DNA of 64,000 bases, from positions 11,617-75,616 of the forward strand of contig NZ_CABFMN010000085.1 of assembly GCF_901875635.1 (NCBI RefSeq). The letters are read 5' to 3'. The translations under genes were made by a program, and so were the position numbers. The notes beneath the pieces are model-generated. The model was not told the origin of the DNA. It was given only the letters and a program-made list of their open reading frames with translations, and did not search any database. How positions within the stretch are numbered: the stretch's first letter is position 1; every line of letters starts with the position of its first letter. This DNA is from Xylophilus ampelinus. GTDB taxonomy: Bacteria; Pseudomonadota; Gammaproteobacteria; Burkholderiales; Burkholderiaceae_C. Below, in pieces: positions 41,708-51,011 of the stretch.

Positions 41708-42493
41708 ATGGCCGAGTGGAACCCCAAGCTCTACCGACGCTATGAAGACGAGCGCACGCGCCCGGCGGCCGAGTTGCTGGCGCGGGTTCCCTTGGCCACG
41801 GCTGCCCGCGTGGTCGACCTGGGCTGCGGCCCGGGCAACTCCACCGAGCTGCTGGTGCGGCGCTTCCCGCAGGCGCAGGTCATCGGCACCGACAACTCCG
41901 AGGCGATGCTTGTCAGCGCCCGCGAGCGGCTGCCGCAGGCCCGCTTCGAGCTGAGCGACATCGCCACCTGGACGCCAGCCGCGGACGCCGGCGCGCCGGA
42001 TCTCATCTATGCCAACGCCGCCCTGCAGTGGGTGCCCGACCACGAAACGCTGATTCCGCGCCTCTTCGCGGCGCTGGCGCCGGGCGGCGTGCTCGCCGTC
42101 CAGATGCCCGACAACCGCGCCGAGCCCACGCACCGCCTCATGCGCGAGCTGGCGTCCGAAGCCCCGTGGACGGAGCCGATCGGCGACTACACGCGCCTGC
42201 GCACAGAACTGCTGGGCATCGGTGGCTACTACGACCTGCTGGCGCCGTTGGCGGCGGAGGTCGATGTCTGGCACACCGTGTACCAGCACCGGATGGACTC
42301 GGCAGCCGCCATCGTCGAATGGGTGCGCGCCACCGGGCTGCGGCCCTTCATCGATCCGCTGTCGCCCGAGCTGCGGGCGAGCTACCTGGCCGAGTACGAG
42401 CGCCGCATCGATGCGGCCTACCCCGTGCGCACGGACGGCAAGCGCCTGCTGGCCTTCCCGCGCATGTTCGTCGTGGCGCGCAAGGCGGCATGA
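41708..42493 (+). CDS. tam: Trans-aconitate 2-methyltransferase-like protein
   Basis: SAM-dependent class I methyltransferase of 261 residues ([37 protein letters not shown]). These match Tam, which methylates trans-aconitate, a side product of aconitase. The [20 protein letters not shown] start is typical. It lies between mdh and acnB, which fits a damage-control role, but substrate is inferred from family and context. The stop overlaps the next gene (ATGA). Confidence 0.88.
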   Translation: MAEWNPKLYRRYEDERTRPAAELLARVPLATAARVVDLGCGPGNSTELLVRRFPQAQVIGTDNSEAMLVSARERLPQARFELSDIATWTPAADAGAPDLIYANAALQWVPDHETLIPRLFAALAPGGVLAVQMPDNRAEPTHRLMRELASEAPWTEPIGDYTRLRTELLGIGGYYDLLAPLAAEVDVWHTVYQHRMDSAAAIVEWVRATGLRPFIDPLSPELRASYLAEYERRIDAAYPVRTDGKRLLAFPRMFVVARKAA

Positions 42494-43500
42494 CGACAGC
42501 AGCCCGGGCCCATCCCGCCGAGGTGCTGCTCGGGGCGCAGGCCGGCGCCGTGAGCCTGCCGGTGTGCGACCACTACAGCGGCGTCGAGGTGCGCATGCGC
42601 AAGAGCCTCGCGCTGCAAGCCGAGATGGCCGAGGAGTTCGGCGCCTGCGTCTTCGATGTCACGCTCGACTGCGAGGACGGTGCGCCCGTGGGCGGCGAGG
42701 CCGAGCATGCGCAGCTCGTCACCGCACTGGCACTCGCCGCGGCGCCGGGCATGCGCGTCGGCGTGCGTGTGCACCCGGTCGACCATGCGGCTTTCGACGC
42801 CGACGTGGCCACCATCGCCGGCCGTGCAGGCGACCGGCTCAGCCACCTGATGGTGCCGAAGGTCGAGCGGCTGGCCGACGTGGTGCGCGCGGCCGCGGCG
42901 CTGGACGCGGCCGGCGCTGCCGATCTGCCTTTGCACGTCCTCATCGAGTCGCCGCTGGCGGTGCGGCATGCCTTCGACATCGCCGCCCACCCGCGCGTGC
43001 AGTCGCTCAGTTTCGGCTTGATGGATTTCGTCTCGGCCCACGCGGGGGCCATCCCGGCCGACGGCATGGGGGTGGCGGGTCAGTTCTCGCACCCGCTGGT
43101 GGTGCGCGCCAAGCTCGAGATCGCTTCGGCCGCCCACGCCTTCGGCAAGGTGCCCTCTCACTGCGTCGTCACCGAATTCCGCGATGCGCGGGCCCTTCGC
43201 ACGGCAGCGCGCCGCGCCAGCCGGGAGTTCGGCTACACGCGCATGTGGAGCATCCATCCGGACCAGATCCGTCCCATCCTCGAGGCCTTTGCGCCCGACG
43301 AGGAACAGATTCACATTGCTACAAAAATAATAGCTGCCGCCGCCGGTGCAGACTGGGCTCCGGTCCAGTTTGATGGCACATTGCACGACCGCGCGAGCTA
43401 CCGCCATTTCTGGCAGGTGCTGGCGCGTGCGCACGCCACCGGGCGTGCGCTGCCGTCCGAAGCGAAGTCGTGGTTCGCGCCCGCCGCTGCGGAAAACTGA
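42490..43500 (+). CDS. HpcH/HpaI aldolase / citrate lyase beta-like protein
   Basis: 336-residue CitE-like TIM barrel, probably acting on a CoA-thioester or 2-hydroxy-dicarboxylic acid. Visible motifs are [15 protein letters not shown], the acidic [11 protein letters not shown] (metal binding), RVHPVDH and the barrel strand [13 protein letters not shown]. Near the C-terminus a family A repeat (43318-43375) is translated as [16 protein letters not shown]. The ATG overlaps the tam stop, so the two are coupled. The exact substrate is not clear. Confidence 0.85.
   Translation: MTTAARAHPAEVLLGAQAGAVSLPVCDHYSGVEVRMRKSLALQAEMAEEFGACVFDVTLDCEDGAPVGGEAEHAQLVTALALAAAPGMRVGVRVHPVDHAAFDADVATIAGRAGDRLSHLMVPKVERLADVVRAAAALDAAGAADLPLHVLIESPLAVRHAFDIAAHPRVQSLSFGLMDFVSAHAGAIPADGMGVAGQFSHPLVVRAKLEIASAAHAFGKVPSHCVVTEFRDARALRTAARRASREFGYTRMWSIHPDQIRPILEAFAPDEEQIHIATKIIAAAAGADWAPVQFDGTLHDRASYRHFWQVLARAHATGRALPSEAKSWFAPAAAEN
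43318..43375 (+). repeat. Dispersed palindromic repeat, family A, copy 9 (inside a CDS)
   Basis: GCTA (43318-43321), nine bases, TAGC (43331-43334), with a degenerate hairpin half. It lies in the lyase-like gene and keeps the frame. Confidence 0.65.
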
Positions 43501-43532
43501 TGCACCCCATTCACGCCCAAGGAAGCCCCCTC

Positions 43533-44099
43533 ATGAAGACGCTCGCCCTCCTCGTTGCCGCCGCAGTCGTCCTGCCGTTCGCCGCTTCGGCGCAGAGCAG
43601 CAGCACGGCCAAGCCGGCCGCCAAGACCACCCAGAAGTCCACCAAGCCGGCCCCGAAGAAGAAGGCCCCCATCGCGCGCAGCGCCGCCAAGGCGGTCGAG
43701 GAAGTCACGCCCATCGCGGACGACCCGAGCGTGGTGCTGACCGAAGCCGAACTGGCCGTGGCGCAGAAGGTGTTCACCGGCAAGATCCAGTGCGAACTGG
43801 GCGCCGACGTGACCGTGGCCGCCGACGACAAGAAGCCCGGCTTCTTCACCGTGTCGACCAAGGGCGCGCGCTATCGCATGCACCCGGTCGAAAGCCGCAC
43901 CGGCGCCATCCGCCTCGAGGACGCGCGCGCCGGGGCCATGTGGCTCCAGCTGGGCAACAAATCCATGCTGATGAACCAGAAGCAGGGCATCCGCCTCGCC
44001 GACGAATGCCAGTCGCCGGCGCAGCTCGCCTTTGCCGACGAAATGAAGAAGAACCCGCCCAAGGCGCTGTTCGACGGCGCCGACGCCCCGAAGAAATAA
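43533..44099 (+). CDS. Secreted Lys/Ala/Pro-rich hypothetical protein
   Basis: 188 residues. A signal peptide ([20 protein letters not shown]) is followed by a Lys/Ala/Pro linker (residues 22-50) and a folded domain starting near [15 protein letters not shown]. That domain contains two Cys ([12 protein letters not shown]) about 75 residues apart that could form a disulphide. AAGGAAG at 43519-43525 supports ATG 43533. No function is known; it lies between the lyase-like gene and acnB. Confidence 0.8.
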   Translation: MKTLALLVAAAVVLPFAASAQSSSTAKPAAKTTQKSTKPAPKKKAPIARSAAKAVEEVTPIADDPSVVLTEAELAVAQKVFTGKIQCELGADVTVAADDKKPGFFTVSTKGARYRMHPVESRTGAIRLEDARAGAMWLQLGNKSMLMNQKQGIRLADECQSPAQLAFADEMKKNPPKALFDGADAPKK

Positions 44100-44173
44100 C
44101 CCGCGATTTCGCCCCACGCCGGCGGCGCGCGTCTTGCTTGCGCTGCCGCCAGCCCGTTCCCGGAGAAAAGAAG

Positions 44174-46765
44174 ATGTTGCAAGCCTATGTTGACCACGTT
44201 GCCGAGCGCGCCGCGCTGGGCATTCCGCCGCTGCCGCTGTCGGCCAAGCAGACCAGCGAGCTCATCGAACTGCTGAAAAACGCTTCCACCAAGGACGGCG
44301 AATTCCTGCTCAACCTGCTGACGCACCGCGTGCCGGCGGGCGTGGACGACGCCGCCAAGGTCAAGGCCAGCTACCTGGCCGCCGTGGCGCACGGCACCGA
44401 GAAGAACGCGCTGATCTCGCGGGCGCACGCCACCGAACTGCTGGGCACCATGCTGGGGGGCTACAACATCGGCCCGCTGATCGACCTGCTCAAGGACGCC
44501 GAAGTCGGCGCCGTGGCGGCCGAGGGCCTGAAGAAGACGCTGCTGATGTTCGACCAGTTCCATGACGTCAAGGAACTGGCCGATGCCGGCAACGCCCATG
44601 CCCAGGCCGTGCTGCAGAGCTGGGCCGATGCCGAGTGGTTCACCAGCCGTCCCGAAGTGCCGCAAAGCATCACCTTCACCGTGTTCAAGGTGCCCGGCGA
44701 GACCAACACCGACGACCTGTCGCCGGCGCCCGATGCCACGACGCGGCCGGACATCCCGATGCACGCCCTGGCGATGCTGAAGAACAAGCGCGAAGGCGCG
44801 CCCTTCGAGCCCGAGGAAGACGGCAAGCGTGGCCCGGTCAAGTTCATCCAGGACCTGGTGGCCCGCGGCCTGCCGGTGGCGTACGTCGGCGACGTGGTGG
44901 GTACCGGGTCATCGCGCAAGTCGGCCACCAACAGCGTGCTGTGGTTCACTGGCGAGGACATCCCCTACATCCCGAACAAGCGTTTCGGCGGCATCTGCCT
45001 GGGCAACAAGATCGCCCCGATCTTCTACAACACGATGGAAGACGCCGGCTCGCTGCCCATCGAGCTGGACGTGAGCCAGATGAACATGGGCGACACCATC
45101 GAGCTGCGCCCCTACGAAGGCAAGGCCCTCAAGGACGGCCAGGTCATCGCCGAGTTCAAGGTCAAGAGCGAGGTGCTCTTCGACGAAGTGCGCGCCGGTG
45201 GCCGCATTCCGCTGATCATCGGCCGCGGCCTCACCGCCAAGGCGCGCGAGGCGCTGGGCCTGCCGGTGTCGACGCTGTTCCGCCTGCCGCAGGCCCCGGT
45301 CGACAGCGGCAAGGGCTTCTCGCTGGCCCAGAAGATGGTCGGCCGCGCCTGCGGCCTGCCCGAAGGCCAGGGCGTGCGCCCCGGTACCTACTGCGAACCC
45401 AAGATGACTTCGGTGGGCAGCCAGGACACCACCGGCCCCATGACCCGCGACGAGCTGAAGGACCTGGCCTGCCTGGGCTTCTCGGCCGACCTCGTCATGC
45501 AGTCGTTCTGCCACACCGCCGCCTACCCCAAGAAGGTGGACGTGAAGATGCACCACGAGCTGCCCGACTTCATCAGCACCCGCGGCGGCATTTCGCTGCG
45601 TCCGGGCGACGGCGTGATCCATTCCTGGCTCAACCGCCTGCTCACGCCCGACACCGTCGGCACCGGCGGCGACAGCCACACGCGCTTCCCGATCGGCATC
45701 AGCTTCCCGGCCGGCTCCGGCCTGGTGGCCTTCGCGGCTGCCACCGGCGTGATGCCGCTGGACATGCCCGAATCGGTGCTGGTGCGCTTCAAGGGCAAGA
45801 TGCAGCCCGGCGTCACGCTGCGCGACCTGGTCAACGCCATTCCGCTGTACGCCATTAAGCAGGGCCTGCTCACCGTCGAGAAGAAGGGCAAGAAGAACAT
45901 CTTCTCCGGCCGCATCCTCGAGATCGAGGGCCTGCCCGACCTGAAGGTGGAACAGGCCTTCGAGCTGTCCGACGCCAGCGCCGAGCGCTCCGCGGCCGGC
46001 TGCACCGTGCACCTGAACAAGGCGCCGATCATCGAGTACCTCAACAGCAACATCACGCTGATGCGCTGGATGATCGCCAACGGCTACGCCGACGCCCGTA
46101 CGCTGGCGCGCCGCATCGCCGCTCAGGAAGCCTGGCTGAAAGACCCGCAATTGCTGCAGCCCGACGCGGACGCCGAGTACGCGGCCGTGATCGAGATCGA
46201 CCTGGCCGACATCCACGAGCCCATCGTGGCCTGCCCGAACGACCCCGACGACGTGAAGACCCTGTCCGACGTGGCCGGTGCGCAGATCGACGAGGTCTTC
46301 ATCGGCTCGTGCATGACCAACATCGGTCACTTCCGCGCAGCGTCGAAGCTGCTCGAGGGCAAGCGCGACATCCCGGTCAAGCTGTGGATCGCGCCGCCGA
46401 CCAAGATGGACGCGCACCAGCTCACCGAAGAGGGCCACTACGGCGTCTTCGGCAACGCCGGTGCACGCACCGAGATGCCGGGCTGCTCGCTGTGCATGGG
46501 CAACCAGGCCCAGGTGCGCGAGGGCGCCACGGTCATGTCGACCAGCACCCGCAACTTCCCCAATCGCCTGGGCAAGAACACCAACGTGTACCTGGGCAGT
46601 GCGGAACTGGCGTCGATATGCTCCAAGCTGGGCCGCATCCCGACCAAGGCCGAGTACATGGCGGACATCGGCGTCATCAACAGCAATGGCGACAAGATCT
46701 ACCAGTACCTGAACTTCGACCAGATCCAGGAGTTCAAGGAAGCGGCCGACGGCGTAGCGGCCTGA
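44174..46765 (+). CDS. acnB: Aconitate hydratase B
   Basis: Interconverts citrate and isocitrate. AcnB form, with the HEAT-like N-terminal domain ([18 protein letters not shown]), then the swivel domain and aconitase core. [4Fe-4S] ligands lie in GSCMTN and [28 protein letters not shown] is diagnostic. The 863 residues match the family. A GGAGAAAAGAAG precedes ATG 44174. AcnB from other bacteria also binds mRNA when iron is low; the same fold is present here. Confidence 0.98.
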   Translation: MLQAYVDHVAERAALGIPPLPLSAKQTSELIELLKNASTKDGEFLLNLLTHRVPAGVDDAAKVKASYLAAVAHGTEKNALISRAHATELLGTMLGGYNIGPLIDLLKDAEVGAVAAEGLKKTLLMFDQFHDVKELADAGNAHAQAVLQSWADAEWFTSRPEVPQSITFTVFKVPGETNTDDLSPAPDATTRPDIPMHALAMLKNKREGAPFEPEEDGKRGPVKFIQDLVARGLPVAYVGDVVGTGSSRKSATNSVLWFTGEDIPYIPNKRFGGICLGNKIAPIFYNTMEDAGSLPIELDVSQMNMGDTIELRPYEGKALKDGQVIAEFKVKSEVLFDEVRAGGRIPLIIGRGLTAKAREALGLPVSTLFRLPQAPVDSGKGFSLAQKMVGRACGLPEGQGVRPGTYCEPKMTSVGSQDTTGPMTRDELKDLACLGFSADLVMQSFCHTAAYPKKVDVKMHHELPDFISTRGGISLRPGDGVIHSWLNRLLTPDTVGTGGDSHTRFPIGISFPAGSGLVAFAAATGVMPLDMPESVLVRFKGKMQPGVTLRDLVNAIPLYAIKQGLLTVEKKGKKNIFSGRILEIEGLPDLKVEQAFELSDASAERSAAGCTVHLNKAPIIEYLNSNITLMRWMIANGYADARTLARRIAAQEAWLKDPQLLQPDADAEYAAVIEIDLADIHEPIVACPNDPDDVKTLSDVAGAQIDEVFIGSCMTNIGHFRAASKLLEGKRDIPVKLWIAPPTKMDAHQLTEEGHYGVFGNAGARTEMPGCSLCMGNQAQVREGATVMSTSTRNFPNRLGKNTNVYLGSAELASICSKLGRIPTKAEYMADIGVINSNGDKIYQYLNFDQIQEFKEAADGVAA

Positions 46766-46814
46766 AGCCGAGCCTTTCCATGACGCAGCCGGCATGCCCG
46801 GTTGCGACTTCGAC

Positions 46815-46841
46815 GCCGGCGTTGGATCACCCAACGCCGGC
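46815..46841. terminator. Hairpin between convergent acnB and PPOX gene
   Basis: GCCGGCGTTGG-atcac-CCAACGCCGGC, an 11-bp perfect stem in the 81-bp gap. It lacks a T-run, so it may stop transcripts of both genes only weakly or with Rho. Confidence 0.55.
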
Positions 46842-46846
46842 ATGGC

Positions 46847-47353
46847 TCACGGCCGATCGATCTTGCGGTGCTCGCCGAGGTTGGGCGGTGCATCGCCCGT
46901 CACGGCCGCCCTGGCGATCTTGAGCAACTGCGATACCTTGCTCTCGGTCACGTCCCAGAATTCGGCGCTCTCGATGCGTACCGCGAGCAGTCCCAGGTTC
47001 GGATCGTCCGCGCCGGCCGGGAACCAGGCCTTGGCCGCGCTGTTGAACAGCGCACGCTTCAAGGCATCGTCCTCGACCAGAGCGGCGCGGCCCGCCACCG
47101 AGACGTAGCTGTCGTCGTCCGGGTTGGCGTAGGCAACGTTCACCGCATCGTCGTGCGGCACGTGCTTCGCGATCTCACCGTCCTTCGGCACGAAGAAATA
47201 CAGGGTGGCGTCCTCGTCCACCGACCGGTTCTGCGTCGTCAGCGGATGGCTGTGCAGCAGGCCATCGTCGCCATGACGGTGGGTGAACATGCCGAAACGG
47301 GTGTCCTTGATCAGTTCCCACAGGCGGGCGTGGTCTGCGGTGTCGGTGGGCAT
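46847..47353 (-). CDS. Pyridoxamine 5'-phosphate oxidase-family (general stress) protein
   Basis: 168-residue split-barrel flavin-binding protein. Motifs FGMFTHRHGDDGLLHSHPLT, ATLYFFVPKDGEIAKHV and SVAGRAAL fit the general-stress PPOX group (COG3871 type) and not true PdxH, which is longer and has a different tail. It likely binds FMN or FAD; substrate is unknown. A 16-bp perfect palindrome lies 38 bases upstream of the start codon. Confidence 0.85.
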   Translation of the reverse strand: MPTDTADHARLWELIKDTRFGMFTHRHGDDGLLHSHPLTTQNRSVDEDATLYFFVPKDGEIAKHVPHDDAVNVAYANPDDDSYVSVAGRAALVEDDALKRALFNSAAKAWFPAGADDPNLGLLAVRIESAEFWDVTESKVSQLLKIARAAVTGDAPPNLGEHRKIDRP

Positions 47354-47391
47354 GGTCGAAACTCCTCTCGATCGGTTCTGGGTGAAGGGAT

Positions 47392-47407
47392 GGGTGAAGC
47401 TTCACCC
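47392..47407. promoter_or_regulatory. Perfect palindrome upstream of the PPOX gene
   Basis: GGGTGAAGCTTCACCC, 16 bp, fully symmetrical. It lies 39 to 54 bases upstream of the start codon, in the promoter region. It may be a transcription-factor site or a leader hairpin. Confidence 0.5.
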
Positions 47408-47549
47408 TATGCCCTGTCCATCCCCGGTCAGTCGCCCGCCGCCGCGTGCGCGTGTGCGCGCCCGCCGACCCCCATGTCGGAGACGGAGGGCGCCACGTGT
47501 GCACGCGCGCTGCGGTGGCGCACGGCCGCGCCTTCCCGACGGGCCGGGC

Positions 47550-48548
47550 TCAGCTCTTGAAGAACGCCAGCAGGTCCGGATTGATCACGTCGGCGTGCGT
47601 GGTCAGCATCCCGTGCGGGTAGCCCTTGTAGACCTTGAGCGTGCCGTTCTTGAGCAGCTTGATCGACTTCAGCGCCGCGTCGGCGATCGGCACGATCTGG
47701 TCGTCGTCGCCGTGCATCACCAGCGTGGGGATGGTGATGGCCTGCAGGTCCGCCGTCTGGTCGGTTTCAGAGAAGGCCTTGATGCCGTCGTAGTGGGCCT
47801 TGGCGCTGCCCATCATGCCCTGGCGCCACCAGTTCTGCGCCACGCCCTGCGACACCTTCGCACCCTCGCGGTTGAAGCCGTAGAAGGGGCCCGAGGCCAC
47901 GTCGAGGAACAGTTGCGCGCGGTTGTCGGCCACGCCCTTGCGAAAACCGTCGAACACCTCGATCGGCAGGCCCTCGGGGTTGCTGGCCGTCTTGAGCATC
48001 AGCGGCGGCACGGCGCTCACCAGCACCGCCTTGGCGGCGCGGCCGCTGGGCTGGCCGTGCTTGGCCACGTAGCGCGCCACCTCGCCGCCGCCGGTCGAAT
48101 GGCCGACGTGGAAGACCTTCTTGAGGTCCAGCGCCTCGACCACCGCGAACGCGTCGGCGGCGTAGTGGTCCATGTCGTGGCCTTCGCTCACCTGCGTGGA
48201 GCGGCCGTGGCCGCGGCGGTCGTGCGCGATCACGCGGTAGCCGCGCTGCACGAAGTACAGCAGCTGCGCGTCCCAGTCGTCGCTCGACAGCGGCCAGCCG
48301 TGGTGGAACATGATGGGCTGGCCGTCGCGCGGTCCCCAGTCCTTGAAGAAGATCTCGACGCCGTCCTTGGTGGTGACCGTGCTCATGGCTTTCTTTCCTT
48401 GGTGGTTGCGCGCACGGTGCGCGCGGGGGGGTGAATCGGCAGCCTGGGCGAGGGCGGGCAGGCCGGCCAGCGAGGCAGCGGCCGCGCTGCCCAGGAGCAG
48501 GCGTCGCCGGCCATCGTCGATCTCGCGGGGCGCTTGGTTGTCGTTCAT
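47550..48548 (-). CDS. Alpha/beta hydrolase, chloroperoxidase/esterase type, with Tat-like leader
   Basis: 332 residues from ATG 48548. The nucleophile is Ser151 (GHSTGGGE), with acid Asp282 or Asp283 and His312 (GYPHGML); HHGWPLSSDDWD and DRRGHGRS are standard for cofactor-free haloperoxidase-like hydrolases. The first 36 residues hold a twin-Arg leader (DGRRRLLLGSAAAASLAGLP). An internal ATG at 48386 starts the canonical cytosolic form MSTVTTKDG and has its own AAGGAAAG site, so two products are possible. The substrate is unknown. Confidence 0.87.
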   Translation of the reverse strand: MNDNQAPREIDDGRRRLLLGSAAAASLAGLPALAQAADSPPRAHRARNHQGKKAMSTVTTKDGVEIFFKDWGPRDGQPIMFHHGWPLSSDDWDAQLLYFVQRGYRVIAHDRRGHGRSTQVSEGHDMDHYAADAFAVVEALDLKKVFHVGHSTGGGEVARYVAKHGQPSGRAAKAVLVSAVPPLMLKTASNPEGLPIEVFDGFRKGVADNRAQLFLDVASGPFYGFNREGAKVSQGVAQNWWRQGMMGSAKAHYDGIKAFSETDQTADLQAITIPTLVMHGDDDQIVPIADAALKSIKLLKNGTLKVYKGYPHGMLTTHADVINPDLLAFFKS

Positions 48549-48603
48549 TCTTCCGGTTCCTGGCAAGTTCCGTCGCGTAAGCGGATGTTGGCGAGGCGGG
48601 CGC

Positions 48604-49305
48604 TCAGCCCTGCACGGCGCGCACTGCGTCGAGGATCACGTCCGCCACCGCCTGCGGCTGCGAGAGCAGCGACATGTGGCTCGCGGCGAGTTCAGTCGTG
48701 CGGGCCTTCAGGCGGGCCACCAGTTCGTGCTGCAACTCGACGCTCACGGCCCGGTCATCGGTCGACAGCACATACCAGTTCGGGCGCGTCTGCCAGGCGG
48801 CCTGCGTCACCTTGTCGCCGAAGGTGCTCGCGCCGAGCGGCGGCGACACGGCGGCCAGCACGCGCGCCTCTTCCGCGGGCAGGTCCTGGGCCACGTTGTG
48901 CAGAAAGCCGTCGACGCTCATGACCAGGCTGCCCGTGGTGTCGGCCGACACGGTCGACAGCCCGGGCGGCGCGGGATGGGCCGCGACCTGATCGCCGGTG
49001 GATTCGCCTACGTCCGGCGCGAAAGCCGCGACGTAGACCAGCGCCTTCACCTTCGGGTCGTTGCCCGCCTCGGTGATGACGGTGCCGCCCCAGCTGTGGC
49101 CGACCAGCACCACCGGCCCGGACGCCTGGTCGAGTGCGTGGTGGGTGGCCGCGACGTCGGCCGCGAGGGAGGTCGTGGGGTTCTGCACCGCCTTCACCGG
49201 GACGCCAGCGCGCTGCAGGAGGGGAATCACCCGGGCCCAGCTCGAGGCGTCGGCCCAGGCGCCGTGGACGAGGATGACGGTGGGTGAGGGCGTGGAGGAG
49301 GGCAT
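48604..49305 (-). CDS. Alpha/beta hydrolase (esterase EstC-like)
   Basis: 233 residues: HGAWADASSW oxyanion region, nucleophile Ser71 in GHSWGGTVI, and the C-terminal His in LAASHMSLLSQP. The layout fits small salicylate-esterase-like or EstC-type hydrolases. ATG 49305 is chosen; an upstream extension is low complexity. It lies 55 bases upstream of the other hydrolase in the same direction. The physiological substrate is unknown. Confidence 0.85.
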   Translation of the reverse strand: MPSSTPSPTVILVHGAWADASSWARVIPLLQRAGVPVKAVQNPTTSLAADVAATHHALDQASGPVVLVGHSWGGTVITEAGNDPKVKALVYVAAFAPDVGESTGDQVAAHPAPPGLSTVSADTTGSLVMSVDGFLHNVAQDLPAEEARVLAAVSPPLGASTFGDKVTQAAWQTRPNWYVLSTDDRAVSVELQHELVARLKARTTELAASHMSLLSQPQAVADVILDAVRAVQG

Positions 49306-49641
49306 GGCGGGTCCTGGGTCGGAATGAACGCCTGCCTGGTGCGCGCCGCTTCGATCCGTGCCGGACGCGCACCCGGCCGAGGCGCGGGAAGGCCCGTACT
49401 GTCTTTGCCTGCCGCCATCGCGTCTTGCAGAAAATTCTGCGGATATGGATGTTTGCCGCGCCCGCATGCGGTCGGTGCGCCGGCCGGGCGCACGGCCGCG
49501 CAGACGCGGCGAGGCCGCGCCGCGTCAGGGGGGCGCCGAGCCCTCCACGGATTGGTAACGAACGTGACGATTTCGGCTGCAGCGCCCGACTGGCGGGCGC
49601 TGCAGGCCGATTGCACTTTCGCCAAGAAGGCGGGAAAAGTC
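49306..49641. other. Gap before the M20 peptidase gene, no gene seen
   Basis: 336 bp between a divergent-facing hydrolase start and the M20 peptidase stop. It holds a palindromic GC hairpin CTGCAGCGCCC-gactgg-CGGGCGCTGCAG-like segment near 49576-49604 that resembles the hairpin half of the family A repeats but lacks the GCTA-N9-TAGC core. Nothing else is seen. Confidence 0.5.
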
Positions 49642-50880
49642 TCAGGCCAGCAGGTCGGCGAGGGTGCGCGCGATCACCTGGGTGGCGCGGCGCAGGTCCT
49701 CGAGGTCGATGCGCTCGTCGTTGCGCTTGGCGTGCGACTCCAGCACGGTGCGCGGACCGGCACCGTAGATCACGCCGGGGATGCCCGCCTCGCCGTACAG
49801 CCGCACGTCGGTGTACAGCGGCGTGCCCATCGCCGGAATGGGCTGGCCGAAGAGTTCGGCGCCGTGCTTCTGGATCGCGTCGACCAGCGGCCGGTTGCCG
49901 GGCAGCGGCTTCATCGAATTGGCCAGCAGCAGGCGCTTGACCTCGACCATGATGCCGCCCGCCGGCGTCGTGAACTCCGCCGCAGCCTTCTCGATCACCG
50001 CGCGGATGTCGGCCTCGACCTCGGCCGGGTTCTCCTCGGGGATCATGCGGCGATCGAGCTTGAACATGACCTTGCCGGGCACCACGTTGGTGTTGGTGCC
50101 GCCCTCGATGCGGCCGACGTTGAGATAGGGGTGCGTGATGCCCTCGACCTTCGACGTCACCTCACGGTAGCGCGTGTTCTGTGCGTACAGCGCGTTGAGG
50201 ATGTGCACCGCGCCCTGCAGCGCGTCGACGCCGGTGGCCGGGATGGCGGCGTGCGCCATCTTGCCGTGCACCGTCACCTCCATCTGGAGGCAGCCGTTGT
50301 GGGCCGTCACCACCTCGTAGCTGAAGCCGGCGGCGATCATCAGGTCGGGCTTCGTCAGTCCCTTCTTCAGGAGCCAGCCCGGGCCGAGCAGGCCGCCGAA
50401 TTCCTCGTCGTAGGTGAAGTGCAGCTCCACGCTGCCCTTCGTCGGCCTGGCGACGGCCTCGAGCGCGCGCACCGCGAAGGTGAAGCTCGCGAAGTCGCTC
50501 TTGCTCACCGCGGCCGCGCGGCCGAAGAGCTGGCCGTTCTCGATCTCGCCGCCGTAGGGGTCGTGCGTCCAGCCCTCGCCGGGCGGCACCACGTCACCGT
50601 GGGCGTTCAGGGCGACGGTGCGGCCGGCGTCACCATATTTGCGGCGCACGATCAGGTTGGTGATCGACTCCAGGCCGTAGTCCTGCACCTCCTGCGCCGG
50701 CACGGCATGCTTCTCGGCGTCGAAGCCCCAGGCGGCGATCAGTTCGGCCGTGCGATCGGCGTGCGGCGCGTTGTTGCCGGGCGGCGTGTCGGTGGGCACG
50801 CGCACCAGCTCCTGCAGGAAGGCCACCTCCTCGTCGAAGTGGGCGTCGATCCAGGCGTCGAGTCTTGAGTAGTCGGTCAT
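49642..50880 (-). CDS. M20-family metallopeptidase/deacylase, atypical metal site
   Basis: 412 residues of ArgE/DapE fold. His94 and Asp96 (LNAHGDVVP) and Glu159/160 (TYDEEFGG) are in place. The segment that normally provides the bridging Asp (GRGxxDMKG) reads GRAAAVSKSDF, so the bridging Asp position appears to be Val125. The gene is next to the UraD-AllC fusion on the same strand, but separated by a family C repeat. A role in ureide or N-acyl substrate hydrolysis is possible; substrate unknown. Confidence 0.85.
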   Translation of the reverse strand: MTDYSRLDAWIDAHFDEEVAFLQELVRVPTDTPPGNNAPHADRTAELIAAWGFDAEKHAVPAQEVQDYGLESITNLIVRRKYGDAGRTVALNAHGDVVPPGEGWTHDPYGGEIENGQLFGRAAAVSKSDFASFTFAVRALEAVARPTKGSVELHFTYDEEFGGLLGPGWLLKKGLTKPDLMIAAGFSYEVVTAHNGCLQMEVTVHGKMAHAAIPATGVDALQGAVHILNALYAQNTRYREVTSKVEGITHPYLNVGRIEGGTNTNVVPGKVMFKLDRRMIPEENPAEVEADIRAVIEKAAAEFTTPAGGIMVEVKRLLLANSMKPLPGNRPLVDAIQKHGAELFGQPIPAMGTPLYTDVRLYGEAGIPGVIYGAGPRTVLESHAKRNDERIDLEDLRRATQVIARTLADLLA

Positions 50881-50897
50881 GGCTTTTCGGTCTTTTT

Positions 50898-51008
50898 CCC
50901 TCTCCCTCTGGGAGAGGGCAGGGTGAGGGCTCGCGGCGATGGGGAGGGGCGAACGGTCGATGCGTCGTGGCCCCTCACCCCAACCCTCTCCCCAGCGGGG
51001 ATAGGGAG
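50898..51008. repeat. Long inverted repeat, family C, copy 1
   Basis: CCCTCTCCCTCTGGGAGAGG and GGGTGAGGG on the left face CCCCTCACCCCAACCCTCTC on the right. About 110 bp, between the UraD-AllC fusion and the M20 gene. A second copy lies at 58021-58130. Confidence 0.8.
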
Positions 51009-51011
51009 TAA

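Noticed and set aside
44909..46843. A 644-codon open frame on minus opposite acnB
   Set aside because: Antisense shadow of aconitase B.
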